Origin: DAOPYE01 sp035352715
Lineage (GTDB): Bacteria; Acidobacteriota; Holophagae; Holophagales; Holophagaceae
NCBI GenBank assembly: GCA_035352715.1
Contig: DAOPYE010000019.1
Coordinates: 1 to 35,259, forward strand
DNA length: 35,259 nt
Reading direction: 5' to 3'
A model generated the notes under the pieces. It saw only the letters and a list, made by a program, of their open reading frames with translations, had not been told where the DNA came from and searched no databases. The stretch's first letter is position 1; each line of letters starts with the position of its first letter. A program made the translations under genes and the position numbers. This document shows, one piece after another, positions 16,237 to 27,301 of this stretch.

Positions 16237-17778
16237 TTAGTGCTTGAAGTGGCGCATGCCCGTGAAGAACAGCCACACGCCCAGCTTCTGCGCCGCAGCG
16301 ATCACTTCCTTGTCGCGCAGCGATCCGCCGGGTTCCACGATGGCGGTGACGCCGAAGCGCGCGGCCATCTCCAGCGTCTCCGCGAAGGGGAAGAACGCGT
16401 CAGAGCCCAGCACGGCACCCTTCGCGCGATCGCCCGCTTTGCGGCAGGCGAGATCCACCGCGTCCACGCGGCTCATCTGGCCAGCGGCGATGCCCACGGT
16501 GCCGCCATCCTTCACCAGCACGATGGCGTTGGACTTCAGTGACTTGGCGATGGTCTGGGCCATCAACAGGTCTTCGACCACGGGCTTGGGGCCCTGGCCG
16601 TTGGCCTTGACCTGCCACTGATCGGTCGGCATGAATTCACTATCGGGGCGCTGCACGAGGAAGCCGCCGCCGATGCTGCGGATATCCAGGCCGTTGGCCG
16701 AGATCGGCCACGCGGGCGGGCACTCCAGCACGCGCAGCGTCTTTTTGGGCGAGAAGATCTTCAATGCGTCCGCCGAGAAGCCAGGCGCGATCACCACTTC
16801 CCAGAAGCTCTGGACCATGGCCTGAGCGATCTCGGCGCCCACGGGCCGGTTGAAGGCGACGATGCCGCCGAAGTTGGCGACGGTGTCCCCGGCCTGGGCG
16901 CGCAGGAAGGCTTCCATGACGTGCGGACCACGGCCCACGCTGCACGGGTTGTTGTGCTTGACGATCACGCAGGCGGGGGCGGGAAACTGGAACACCGTGC
17001 GCGCGGCGGTGTCCACATCCAGCATGTTGTTGAAGGACAGTTCCTTGCCCTGGATGTGCTGGCATGCGGGAACGCCTTCGCTCTTGGCGCCGGGCTGTTT
17101 GTAGAAGGCGGCGCACTGATGGGGGTTCTCGCCGTAGCGCAGGGCCTCATTGGCCACGAGGCCGATTCCCAGGCGCTCGGGCAGCTCCTCGGGGCTGTCC
17201 TGCACCTGCCCGGCCATCCAGGTGGAGATGGCGGCGTCGTACGCGGCGGTGCGCTGGAACGCGGCCAGCGCACAGGCGCGGCGATCTTCCGCACCCCAAG
17301 TCCCGGCCTTGTACTTTTCCAGGAAGGTGCCGTACTGCGAGGGGTCGGTCAGGATCGTGACCGACGCGTGATTCTTGGAAGCCGAGCGCACCATGCTGGG
17401 GCCGCCGATGTCGATCTGCTCGATGCAATCCTCGAACGTCACGCCGGGCTTGGCGATGGTGGCTTCGAAGGGATAGAGGTTCACGGCCACCAGATCAATG
17501 GGGTTGATGTTCAGCCGCTTGGCGTCCTCCACATGGCTGGGCAGCTCGCGCCGGAAGAGCAATCCCCCGTGAATGCGCGGATGCAGCGTCTTCACGCGGC
17601 CATCGAAGCATTCTGGCGCCCCGGTGTAGTCCGCGACCTCTTGCACCTCCAGGCCGGCTTCGCGCAGCGCCTTCAGCGTGCCGCCGGTGGCGAGCAGGGT
17701 CCACCCCAGGCTCTTGAGCCCTTCTGCAAAGGGGAGGAGACCGGTTTTGTCGTAGACCGAGATCAACGCGGTAGGCAT
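16237..17778 (-). CDS. purH: Bifunctional AICAR formyltransferase / IMP cyclohydrolase
   Basis: Catalyses the last two steps of IMP synthesis: formylation of AICAR with 10-formyl-THF, then ring closure. The 513-residue protein has the N-terminal cyclohydrolase (MGS-like) domain with LISVYDKTGL, LLATGGT and KTLHPRIHGGLL. The transformylase domain follows with RYGENPHQCAAFY, the catalytic-lysine/histidine segment IVKHNNPCS, and SDAFFPF and the C-terminal GMRHFKH end. The ATG at 17778 is chosen from GAGG at five-base spacing and alignment of PTALISVYDKTG; an upstream ATG at 17889 adds Cys-rich residues unlike the family. It is transcribed away from the unknown 17924 gene and probably leads the purH-alaS-kinase run. 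purM lies 2 kb away on the same strand. Confidence 0.98.
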   Translation of the reverse strand: MPTALISVYDKTGLLPFAEGLKSLGWTLLATGGTLKALREAGLEVQEVADYTGAPECFDGRVKTLHPRIHGGLLFRRELPSHVEDAKRLNINPIDLVAVNLYPFEATIAKPGVTFEDCIEQIDIGGPSMVRSASKNHASVTILTDPSQYGTFLEKYKAGTWGAEDRRACALAAFQRTAAYDAAISTWMAGQVQDSPEELPERLGIGLVANEALRYGENPHQCAAFYKQPGAKSEGVPACQHIQGKELSFNNMLDVDTAARTVFQFPAPACVIVKHNNPCSVGRGPHVMEAFLRAQAGDTVANFGGIVAFNRPVGAEIAQAMVQSFWEVVIAPGFSADALKIFSPKKTLRVLECPPAWPISANGLDIRSIGGGFLVQRPDSEFMPTDQWQVKANGQGPKPVVEDLLMAQTIAKSLKSNAIVLVKDGGTVGIAAGQMSRVDAVDLACRKAGDRAKGAVLGSDAFFPFAETLEMAARFGVTAIVEPGGSLRDKEVIAAAQKLGVWLFFTGMRHFKH

Positions 17779-17923
17779 GACATCCTCGCAAAATTCCATT
17801 CTTTCATGGCAAAACGAACGCGGGAAGCGATAGGTTTTTCGGCAGGAATGGCAATGGGATTCAATTTCGTCCATATCTTCGCCGATCACTTATGATCAAG
17901 GCACGACGGTTCGGGAGCGTTTC

Positions 17924-18262
17924 ATGGAAATCCAGGTGGAAGTCCAGTTCACCGTCCAGCACACGCTGGAAGAACTGAAGGCAGAGTTCGTGAAACTCGG
18001 GCATATCCCCGAGTGGAAGGTGGTCCAGGACGCTGAGATGCGCCCCCGGCTCTTCTTCGAGACCCGCATCGTCTCCATCAACCTCTCCACCGAAGCGGAC
18101 CGTCTGGCCTGGTTCGTTTTTTCGATGGAAGCCATCGGCGAACTGCGCCGCCGCATCGTCATCCCCAACGTGGTCCCATCCGGCGTGAAGGTCGATATCC
18201 CCGAGCTCAATTCCTTCCTGAATTTCTGCAGGAATTGCCTCGTGGCGACGCCCGAGTCGTGA
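17924..18262 (+). CDS. Conserved-looking hypothetical protein, 112 residues
   Basis: Not recognised. The product is a small soluble protein without signal peptide or membrane segment. Its regular strand/helix pattern is EIQVEVQFTVQ, then a charged helix LEELKAEFVKLG, FFETRIVSINL, AWFVFSMEAIGELRRRIVI and a helical end with FCRNC. The two cysteines spaced CxxxC near the C-terminus are too few for an iron-sulfur site on their own. The ATG is preceded by GGGAGCG at suitable spacing, and a TATGAT box at 17891-17896 may be part of its promoter. It lies 88 bases ahead of the NuoG-like gene on the same strand and could be co-transcribed with it. Coding status is supported by GC-rich third positions and a proper start context. 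Confidence 0.7.
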   Translation: MEIQVEVQFTVQHTLEELKAEFVKLGHIPEWKVVQDAEMRPRLFFETRIVSINLSTEADRLAWFVFSMEAIGELRRRIVIPNVVPSGVKVDIPELNSFLNFCRNCLVATPES

Positions 18263-18350
18263 AGGGCCTCTCCGAAGGATGGATTCGGCTTGCGAGGGCG
18301 AAGGCCTTTCGCGCATCCTACTGCCCAAGCAGAGCCGCCCAGGACAAGCC

Positions 18351-19778
18351 ATGCCGAGACTGAAGATCAACGACCAGGATGTGACGGTCGAGCCGGGAAC
18401 GCTCCTGCTCGACGCGTGCAAGCAAGCGGGCTATGAGATTCCCCATTTCTGCTATCACCCTGCGCTGACGCCGGTCGCGACCTGCCGCATGTGCCTAGTG
18501 GAGATCGAAGGCGTGCCCAAACTCGCGGCATCCTGCACCACGATGGCCGCGGAAGGCATGGTGGTCCGCACCCACAGCCCCGCCGCGACCGACGCCCGCG
18601 CGGGCGTCATGGAATTTTTGCTGCTGAACCATCCGCTGGACTGCCCCATCTGCGATCAGGCGGGCGAGTGCAAGCTGCAGGACTACAGCTACGAGCACGG
18701 CGATGGCGACAGCCGCATGGCCGAGCCCAAGCGACGGTACGCCTACGAGGATCTGGGCGCCAAGATCGTGCTGGACAAGAACCGCTGCATCCACTGCACG
18801 CGCTGCGTGCGGTTCACGCGCGAGGTCTCGGGCACGTCAGAACTCACCATGGTCAATCGCGGTGCCTCGCTGGAGGTCACGACCTATTCCGGCCAGTCCA
18901 TGGACGGCAACCCGCTGGCGGGCAACGTGGTGGATCTGTGCCCCGTGGGCGCGCTGACCAGCCGGGATTTCCGGTTCAACAAGCGCGTCTGGTTCCTCAA
19001 GCCCGTCGCCACCCTCAGCCGCCTGGGCGCCATGGCCCATCCTCTCTGGGCCGATGTGGACGAGAACCGGGTCTGGCGCTTCCGGCCCCGCGCCGAGCAG
19101 GGCGGACAGGCGCCCTTCATCCTCGACGAGGAACGCCACGCCTACCACCGCTACAACCTGGATCCCGCCCAGCGGCTGACCACGCCGATGCTATCCGGCC
19201 AGCCCAGCACCCTGGACGCCATCGCCGAGGCCCTGAACGCATCCGGCCCCACCGCCGTCATCGGACAGGGGACCTTCGGATGCGACGCCGCCCAGCGCCT
19301 GGGCGAGCTGGCCAGCACCGAGAACCTGCGCTTCGGCAGCGGCGATCGCATGTTCCCGATCCAATTCCCCAAGCTGCAGACCAGCAGCGATGGCATCTTC
19401 AACCGCCGGGGATTCGCCGAACGCGGCTTCGCCTTCGGACACCTGGACGCCCTTCGCCAGCGCATCCAAAACGGTTCAGTGAAATCCGTCGTCCTGCTGC
19501 ACGACGAAGCCTTCTCCAGCGCCAACGAGATCGAGATCCTGCGTCAGATCCTGATCGAGGTGCCCTTCAGCCTCGTGCTGGAGCCCATCCCCTCCGAGCT
19601 CAGCGAATGGGCCTCGGCCCGGCTGCCGGTGGCCACGTATCTGGAAGAGAGCGATTTCGTCATCACCCACGACGGACGACTGCGCCGCTACCAGAAGGCC
19701 CTGGATGCCCCCAAGGGCATCCGCCCTGTCGCGGCCTGGTTGAAGGAACTGCGCCTGGCTAGCCTGGCGACGCTGTAA
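18351..19778 (+). CDS. Compact NuoG-like NADH-quinone oxidoreductase subunit (iron-sulfur protein)
   Basis: Complex I electron-wire subunit, normally carrying electrons from NuoE/F to NuoI. All ligands for three clusters are present: Cys34, 45, 48 and 62 (2Fe-2S ferredoxin domain); His94, Cys98, 101 and 107 (HPLDCPICDQAGEC, the His-ligated 4Fe-4S); and Cys146, 149, 152 and 197 (CIHCTRC...CPVG). The following molybdopterin-oxidoreductase-like region is short: the 475-residue protein compares with about 680-900 in most NuoG. It lacks extra cysteines for cluster N7 and much of the catalytic-fold relic. No other nuo gene is present in the window, so it is separated from the main complex I genes or belongs to another enzyme. 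The ATG at 18351 follows AGGA at six bases. It ends at the terminator shared with purM. Confidence 0.88.
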   Translation: MPRLKINDQDVTVEPGTLLLDACKQAGYEIPHFCYHPALTPVATCRMCLVEIEGVPKLAASCTTMAAEGMVVRTHSPAATDARAGVMEFLLLNHPLDCPICDQAGECKLQDYSYEHGDGDSRMAEPKRRYAYEDLGAKIVLDKNRCIHCTRCVRFTREVSGTSELTMVNRGASLEVTTYSGQSMDGNPLAGNVVDLCPVGALTSRDFRFNKRVWFLKPVATLSRLGAMAHPLWADVDENRVWRFRPRAEQGGQAPFILDEERHAYHRYNLDPAQRLTTPMLSGQPSTLDAIAEALNASGPTAVIGQGTFGCDAAQRLGELASTENLRFGSGDRMFPIQFPKLQTSSDGIFNRRGFAERGFAFGHLDALRQRIQNGSVKSVVLLHDEAFSSANEIEILRQILIEVPFSLVLEPIPSELSEWASARLPVATYLEESDFVITHDGRLRRYQKALDAPKGIRPVAAWLKELRLASLATL

Positions 19779-19798
19779 TCCAAGAAAACCAACCAACC

Positions 19799-19833
19799 AA
19801 AAGGGCGCAGAGGGATGATCTCTGCGCCCTTTT
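19799..19833. terminator. Bidirectional rho-independent terminator between the NuoG-like gene and purM
   Basis: Arms AAAAGGGCGCAGAG (19799-19812) and CTCTGCGCCCTTTT (19820-19833) are perfectly complementary around a seven-base loop. A/T tracts flank both sides, so it can stop transcription from both convergent genes. Confidence 0.93.
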
Positions 19834-19856
19834 GGCATCCACCCATGCGTGGGCAG

Positions 19857-20909
19857 TTAGCGGTAGGTGACCTTGCCCTCGCCCGCCACCATGCGGCCCA
19901 GCACCCAGGCGGCTTCGCCAGCGGCTTTCAGATCCGCCAGCACGCCGTCGACCTCCGAGGGCTTGACCACCAGCACCATGCCCACGCCCAGGTTGAAGCT
20001 GCGGCGGGCGTCGTCCACGGGCATCTGGGATTTCTCGATGAGGAACTGGAAGATCGCGGGCACCTGCCAGGAGGCGGTGTCGATTTCGGCATCCAGGGTC
20101 TTGGGCAGCACGCGGGGCAGATTGTCCGTCAGGCCGCCGCCGGTGATGTGCGCCATGGCGACGACGCGATGCGCCTTCACCAGGGGCATGAGCTGGCTCA
20201 AGTAGCTGCGATGCACCGCCAGCAGCGCCTCGCCCACGGTCTGGCCGCATTTCGTCGAGTCAGCGCCGGGGAAGGGATCGTCCACCTGGAGTCCGCAGAC
20301 ATCGAAGCACACCTTGCGGGCCAGGGAGTAGCCGTTGGTGTGCAGGCCCGAGCTGGGCAGGCCGATCAGCACATCGCCCTCGGCCATGGCATCCAAGCGT
20401 GGCAGCAGATCGCCCTCATCCACCAATCCCACGATGGTGCCGGCGACATCCACCTCACCCTTGGCGTAGACGCCGGGCATCTCGGCCAGTTCGCCGCCAA
20501 TCAGGGCCGAACCGGCGGCCTTGCTGGCGTCGGCCATGCCCTTGACGATGGCCTCGATGACCTCGGGCTCCAGGCGCTCGGCGGCGATGTAATCCAGAAA
20601 GAACAGCGGCCGCGCGCCCTGCACCAGGATGTCGTTGATGCAGTGGTTCACCAGATCCGCGCCCACGGTGTCCCACTTGCCCGCCAGACGGGCCACCTTC
20701 ATCTTGGTGCCCACGCCATCCATGGAGGCCACCAGCACCGGCTGCTTTTCCTGGAACTGGGCCGAGAACAGACCGCCGAACAGGCCGATGTCCGAGCGTA
20801 CGCCCGGCGTCTTCGTGCCTTTCACCAGCGGCTTGATGCGCGCCAGCGCATCGTCCTGGCGATTGATGTCCACACCGGAAGCGGCGTACGTGACCGGCTG
20901 CTGCGTCAT
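19857..20909 (-). CDS. purM: Phosphoribosylformylglycinamidine cyclo-ligase (AIR synthetase)
   Basis: Fifth step of purine synthesis: ATP-dependent ring closure of FGAM to AIR. The 350-residue protein has the family order: TYAASGVDINRQDDALARIK at the start, then GLFGGLF, the nucleotide-binding VASMDGVGTKMKVA, FFLDYIA, ALIGGELAEMPGVY, GLPSSGLHTNGYSLAR and ITGGGLTDNLPRVLP. The ATG at 20909 has GGAGG four bases upstream, so the upstream in-frame ATG at 20996 is not the start. It is a single gene flanked by terminators, with the bglX-like gene's terminator upstream and the NuoG-like gene converging downstream. Its purine partner purH lies 2 kb away, separated by the NuoG-like pair. Confidence 0.98.
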   Translation of the reverse strand: MTQQPVTYAASGVDINRQDDALARIKPLVKGTKTPGVRSDIGLFGGLFSAQFQEKQPVLVASMDGVGTKMKVARLAGKWDTVGADLVNHCINDILVQGARPLFFLDYIAAERLEPEVIEAIVKGMADASKAAGSALIGGELAEMPGVYAKGEVDVAGTIVGLVDEGDLLPRLDAMAEGDVLIGLPSSGLHTNGYSLARKVCFDVCGLQVDDPFPGADSTKCGQTVGEALLAVHRSYLSQLMPLVKAHRVVAMAHITGGGLTDNLPRVLPKTLDAEIDTASWQVPAIFQFLIEKSQMPVDDARRSFNLGVGMVLVVKPSEVDGVLADLKAAGEAAWVLGRMVAGEGKVTYR

Positions 20910-20997
20910 GGGTCCTCCAAGCCCTCCATGATCCCATAGGGAGAGCCCAGAACCGAGCGGAAGTCCGTTGGGATGTGAAGCCGGGCACCCATGCATG

Positions 20998-21029
20998 CAA
21001 AAACCCCGGCGCGAATAACCACGCCGGGG
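20998..21029 (-). terminator. Rho-independent terminator downstream of the GH3 gene at 21050
   Basis: On the minus strand CCCCGGCG (21029-21022) pairs with CGCCGGGG (21011-21004) across a ten-base loop, followed by a run of five or more T (20998-21003). It lies 20 bases after the stop of the GH3 gene. Confidence 0.85.
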
Positions 21030-21049
21030 CGGAACAACAGGATTCAGGC

Positions 21050-23302
21050 TCAGTCGATCTGGAAGGTGGCCTTCAACAGCTCGCGCTCGCGGGAAGACGG
21101 CCCGACGCGGATCTCGAACGCACCGGATTCCACCACGCTCTTGCCATCGGCGTTGACCATCTGGAAGGATTCCCAGGGCAAGGTCACCTGAACGGTCTTC
21201 TTTTCTCCCGCGGCCAGGTGGACCCGCGCGAAGCCCTTGAGCGCCTTGTCGACCCAGGTGGCCGAGGTCACCAGATCCGAGACGTAGACCTGAACCGCTT
21301 CATCGCCTTCCCGCTTGCCCACGTTCTCCACATCCACAGACACGGTGAGGGGCTGACCCTGCTTCAGGGTGGCCGCGTCCAGCTTCAGGTTCGAATAGCG
21401 GTACTGGGTGTAGCTCAGGCCATAGCCGAAGGGGAACAGCGGCTCCTGGGTCAGATCCGCATAGCGATCGCCATGCTGGCCGCGCACGCGGTTGTAGAAG
21501 ACGGGCTGCTGGCCCACGTGCACCGGAACGGAAATCGTCAGTTTGCCGGAAGGGTTCAACTGGCCGAACAGGGCCTCGGCCACCGCCCGGCCCCCTTCCA
21601 TGCCGGGGTTGAAGGATTCGAAGATCGCGGCGGAATGTTTGGCGGAAGCAGGCAGCACCAGAGGCTTGGAATTCACCAGCACCAGCACCACGGGCTTGCC
21701 CGTCTTCTGGAGGGCATCCAGCAGCGCGATCTGGCCGCCCTGCAATTCCAGCGTCGCCGTGGAGTGTTCCTCGCCCACGAACTGCAGATGATCGCCCGCC
21801 ACCGCCACCACCACGTCGGCGTTCTGCGCGGCGGCGACGGCTGCGGGAATGCCGCTCAGATCCCCATCGGTGATCGAACAGCCGCGCACATGGGTGATCT
21901 GCGTGCCCTTGGGCGCCAGCGCGCGAATGCCATCCAGCACCGTGGTGGTCTTCTCGCGCGGGTGCTTGCCCGCTTCGGGGGGATGCTGGGAGGAGCCCAG
22001 GCTCCAATCGCCCAGCTGCTGCAGATCGTCATCCGCGTTCGGCCCCACCACGGCGATGGATTTGATCTTGGTGGGATCCAGCGGCAGGAGGCCGTTGTTC
22101 TGAAGCAGGATCAGGCTCTCCCGCGCGGCCTGCAGATTGACGGCCCGGTGATCGGGACGGGCGATTTCCTGCTTGGCCTTCGCCAGATCCGCGCGACGAG
22201 GGTTCTCGAACAGACCCATGCGGAACTTCAGCGCCAGCAGCCGGGAGACGGGAACATCCAGTTCCTTTTCCGACAAGCGGCCCGTGCGCACGGCTTCCAG
22301 GGCGCCTTCGTAGAACTGGGGCGTGGTCATGATGATGTCGTTGCCCGCGCGGATCGCCATGGCGGCGGCATCCGCGTAGGTCTTGGCGACCTTCTGTTCG
22401 TTGACCAGACGGCCCACGTTATCCCAATCCGTCACCAGCACGCCGCGGAAGCCCCATTCGTCCTTCAGCACCTCCGTCAGCAGCCAGTGGTTGATGGTGG
22501 AAGGCACGCCGTCCATGGACTGGTAGCCCGTCATGAAGGTCATCGCACCTGCGCGCGCGGCCCGCTCGAAGGGCGGCAGGAAGTAGCTGCGGAGCTTGCG
22601 CCGCGAGATATCGGCTTCGGTGGCGTCCAGGCCGCCCTGAGTTTCCGAATATCCGGCGTAGTGCTTGGCGGTGGCGAGAATGGCCGTGGGATCATTCAAG
22701 CCCTTGCCCTGGTATCCGCGAATCATCGCGGCAGCGAACTCGCCAATCAGGTAGGGGTCTTCGCCAAAGGTCTCGCCGGTGCGCCCCCAGCGCAGATCGC
22801 GCGTCAGACAGAGCACGGGGGAGAACGTCCAGTGGATGCCGGTCGGCACCACTTCTTCGGCCGTCACGCGCCCGACCTTCTCGATCAGCGCGGGATTCCA
22901 GCTGGCGGCCAGGGCCAGCTGCGTGGGGAAGATGGTAGCGCCCTTCCAGAACGAGTGGCCGTGGATCGCGTCCTCGCCAATCAGCAGAGGAATGCCCAGG
23001 CGGCTCTTGGCCGCGATGTCCTGGGCCTGGTTGATGCGATCGCCCAGGATGTGCAGCAGAGACCCCGCGTGCTTTTCGCTGACGAAGGCCAGGTCGCCCC
23101 GGGCGTCCCAGATCATGATCTGGCCGACCTTCTCCTCCAGCGTCATGCGCGAAAGCAGATCGGCGGCGCGTGCTTCCGCGCTGAGGCCTGGGTTTCGATA
23201 GGGGGGAACCCCCTTGGCGCTATCGTTTGCGGCCACCGCCGACCCTCCCAAAAACAGCCCCGCCAAAAGCCAACGCAGTGCCCGAGACTTTGCGTTTCCC
23301 AT
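21050..23302 (-). CDS. Exported glycoside hydrolase family 3 beta-glucosidase (BglX-like)
   Basis: A 750-residue enzyme predicted to remove terminal beta-linked sugars from oligosaccharides in the periplasm. Signal peptide: SRALRWLLAGLFLGGSAVAA (about 6-25). The N-terminal TIM barrel contains GEDAIHGH (109-116), RWGRTGETFGEDP and KHYAGYSE, with nucleophile Asp292 in LVTDWDNVG. The second alpha/beta domain begins at LLPLDPTKIKSIAVVGPNA, and VGEEHSTATLEL supplies the probable acid/base region. A C-terminal fibronectin-III-like domain starts near PLFPFGYGLSYT. The order and length match E. coli BglX. The start ATG at 23302 has AAAGGG eight bases upstream. It lies 177 bases after uvrA on the same strand. 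Linkage specificity cannot be read from sequence alone. Confidence 0.93.
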   Translation of the reverse strand: MGNAKSRALRWLLAGLFLGGSAVAANDSAKGVPPYRNPGLSAEARAADLLSRMTLEEKVGQIMIWDARGDLAFVSEKHAGSLLHILGDRINQAQDIAAKSRLGIPLLIGEDAIHGHSFWKGATIFPTQLALAASWNPALIEKVGRVTAEEVVPTGIHWTFSPVLCLTRDLRWGRTGETFGEDPYLIGEFAAAMIRGYQGKGLNDPTAILATAKHYAGYSETQGGLDATEADISRRKLRSYFLPPFERAARAGAMTFMTGYQSMDGVPSTINHWLLTEVLKDEWGFRGVLVTDWDNVGRLVNEQKVAKTYADAAAMAIRAGNDIIMTTPQFYEGALEAVRTGRLSEKELDVPVSRLLALKFRMGLFENPRRADLAKAKQEIARPDHRAVNLQAARESLILLQNNGLLPLDPTKIKSIAVVGPNADDDLQQLGDWSLGSSQHPPEAGKHPREKTTTVLDGIRALAPKGTQITHVRGCSITDGDLSGIPAAVAAAQNADVVVAVAGDHLQFVGEEHSTATLELQGGQIALLDALQKTGKPVVLVLVNSKPLVLPASAKHSAAIFESFNPGMEGGRAVAEALFGQLNPSGKLTISVPVHVGQQPVFYNRVRGQHGDRYADLTQEPLFPFGYGLSYTQYRYSNLKLDAATLKQGQPLTVSVDVENVGKREGDEAVQVYVSDLVTSATWVDKALKGFARVHLAAGEKKTVQVTLPWESFQMVNADGKSVVESGAFEIRVGPSSRERELLKATFQID

Positions 23303-23344
23303 GGGTTAAACCCTTTCCGTGGCACATGCCATCCGCGATCTTAT

Positions 23345-23379
23345 CCCCGCATGAAGCTGGCGACGAGGCCGATGCGGGG
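23345..23379. repeat. 8-bp inverted repeat in the uvrA-GH3 intergenic stretch
   Basis: CCCCGCAT (23345-23352) and ATGCGGGG (23372-23379) form a perfect inverted repeat around 19 bases. It lies 43-77 bases upstream of the GH3 start and downstream of uvrA. No T-run follows on either strand, so it is not a standard terminator. A regulator site or a leader hairpin for the GH3 gene is possible. The rest of 23303-23479 shows no gene. Confidence 0.4.
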
Positions 23380-23479
23380 GGCCTATTCATCCGTGACACC
23401 CATCACGCAAGGTCAAAACCAGACCGGCTCCGTTCGCCTCTCGACCCAATGCCATTGAAGGATCAGACATTTTCATGCC

Positions 23480-26311
<2,832 letters not shown>

Positions 26312-26386
26312 GACGACCTCTGACTGGCAGTTTACGCCAAAAGTTCGCCTTTTACCGTGAACTCGCTTGATCGTTGGATGCCTACA

Positions 26387-27301
26387 ATGAACGACATGTC
26401 GTCGCCGGAACTCGCCCACCTGTTGCACCGCGCCCTGGAGCCCCGCCTGGCGCGCCTGCTGGCGTTCACATCGCGCGAGAACTGGTCGGAGGACCCCGAG
26501 GCGCTGCACCAGGCGCGTATCGCGTCCCGCCGCGTGCGGACAGTGCTGGACCTGGTGGATCCCGCGCACTACGTGGATTTCCGCCGCCACACGAAGCGAC
26601 TGCGCCAGCTCACTCATGCCCTGGGCGAGACGCGGGAACTGGATGTGCATCTCGCCATCCTGGAGCGCATGAAGGAGGATGACCCCAATCCCGTCCACGA
26701 GACCGTCATCGAGTTCGTGCAGGAGCACATCGACCGCAAGGATCGCAAGACGCGGAGCGGACTGGAGGACGATCTGAAGCACTTGTCCATCGCCGAGCTT
26801 TCGGGCCTGATCGACGATGCGATCCTGCCCGCCGCCTCGAACGCCTTTCCCGCGCGCGAGGCCCTGGAGAAGCTCGATCCCCTGCTGCGACCGGTGGAAG
26901 ACGGCCTGGGAGCGCACCTGGAGCGGGAGGACGCCTCGGCCCTGCACGCCTTCCGCATCCACCTAAAATGCCTGCGCTATGCGCTGGAACTCTTCGAGGA
27001 CGGCTTTCCCATCCCACTGGCGGATGGATTGGCGCGGCTCAAGGAGATGCAGACCGCCCTGGGCGATCACCACGATTTCTCGACGCTCGAAGCCCTGTTG
27101 TGGAAGCTGCGCGACAACCTGGCCCAGCGCCGCCGCCCCATGCTCGCCATCGGCGTCCTGGATCTCATCGGCATCACGGCGGAAGCGCGCCGGGCCGATT
27201 ACGACCGCTTCCGCAAACTTGGACAGCAACTGTCCATGGATGGATGCTTCCAGCCGATCCGCGAGGCGCTGGCCTCTGCCATCCAGGACGAACAGCCATG
27301 A
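26387..27301 (+). CDS. CHAD-domain protein (predicted polyphosphate-binding)
   Basis: An all-helical protein of about 304 residues with the paired repeats of a CHAD domain: LHQARIASRRVRTVLDL and RLRQLTHALGETRELDVHL in the first half, LHAFRIHLKCLRYALELF and LKEMQTALGDHHDFSTL in the second. The conserved His and the basic Arg/Lys faces are present. CHAD domains are known to bind inorganic polyphosphate and to sit on polyphosphate granules. No CYTH/triphosphatase domain is fused to it, although CYTH-CHAD fusions are common. The start is uncertain: ATG at 26378, 26387 or 26396, or GTG at 26357, none with a good ribosome site. Its stop overlaps the following sensor kinase start (ATGA), so the two are almost certainly co-expressed. 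Confidence 0.88.
   Translation: MNDMSSPELAHLLHRALEPRLARLLAFTSRENWSEDPEALHQARIASRRVRTVLDLVDPAHYVDFRRHTKRLRQLTHALGETRELDVHLAILERMKEDDPNPVHETVIEFVQEHIDRKDRKTRSGLEDDLKHLSIAELSGLIDDAILPAASNAFPAREALEKLDPLLRPVEDGLGAHLEREDASALHAFRIHLKCLRYALELFEDGFPIPLADGLARLKEMQTALGDHHDFSTLEALLWKLRDNLAQRRRPMLAIGVLDLIGITAEARRADYDRFRKLGQQLSMDGCFQPIREALASAIQDEQP

Noticed and set aside
13362..16247. A 961-codon open frame on the plus strand
   Set aside because: It is antisense to alaS across its full length. The product is His/Gln/Arg-rich without family motifs, as expected from the complement of a GC-rich gene.
20975..23458. An 827-codon open frame on the plus strand
   Set aside because: It is antisense to the GH3 gene, has a low-complexity HQRG-rich composition and no domain or ribosome site.
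26312..26962. A 217-residue N-terminal extension of UvrA
   Set aside because: It is antisense to the CHAD gene; UvrA homologues start at MESIRIRG, and AGAGG lies just before that ATG.
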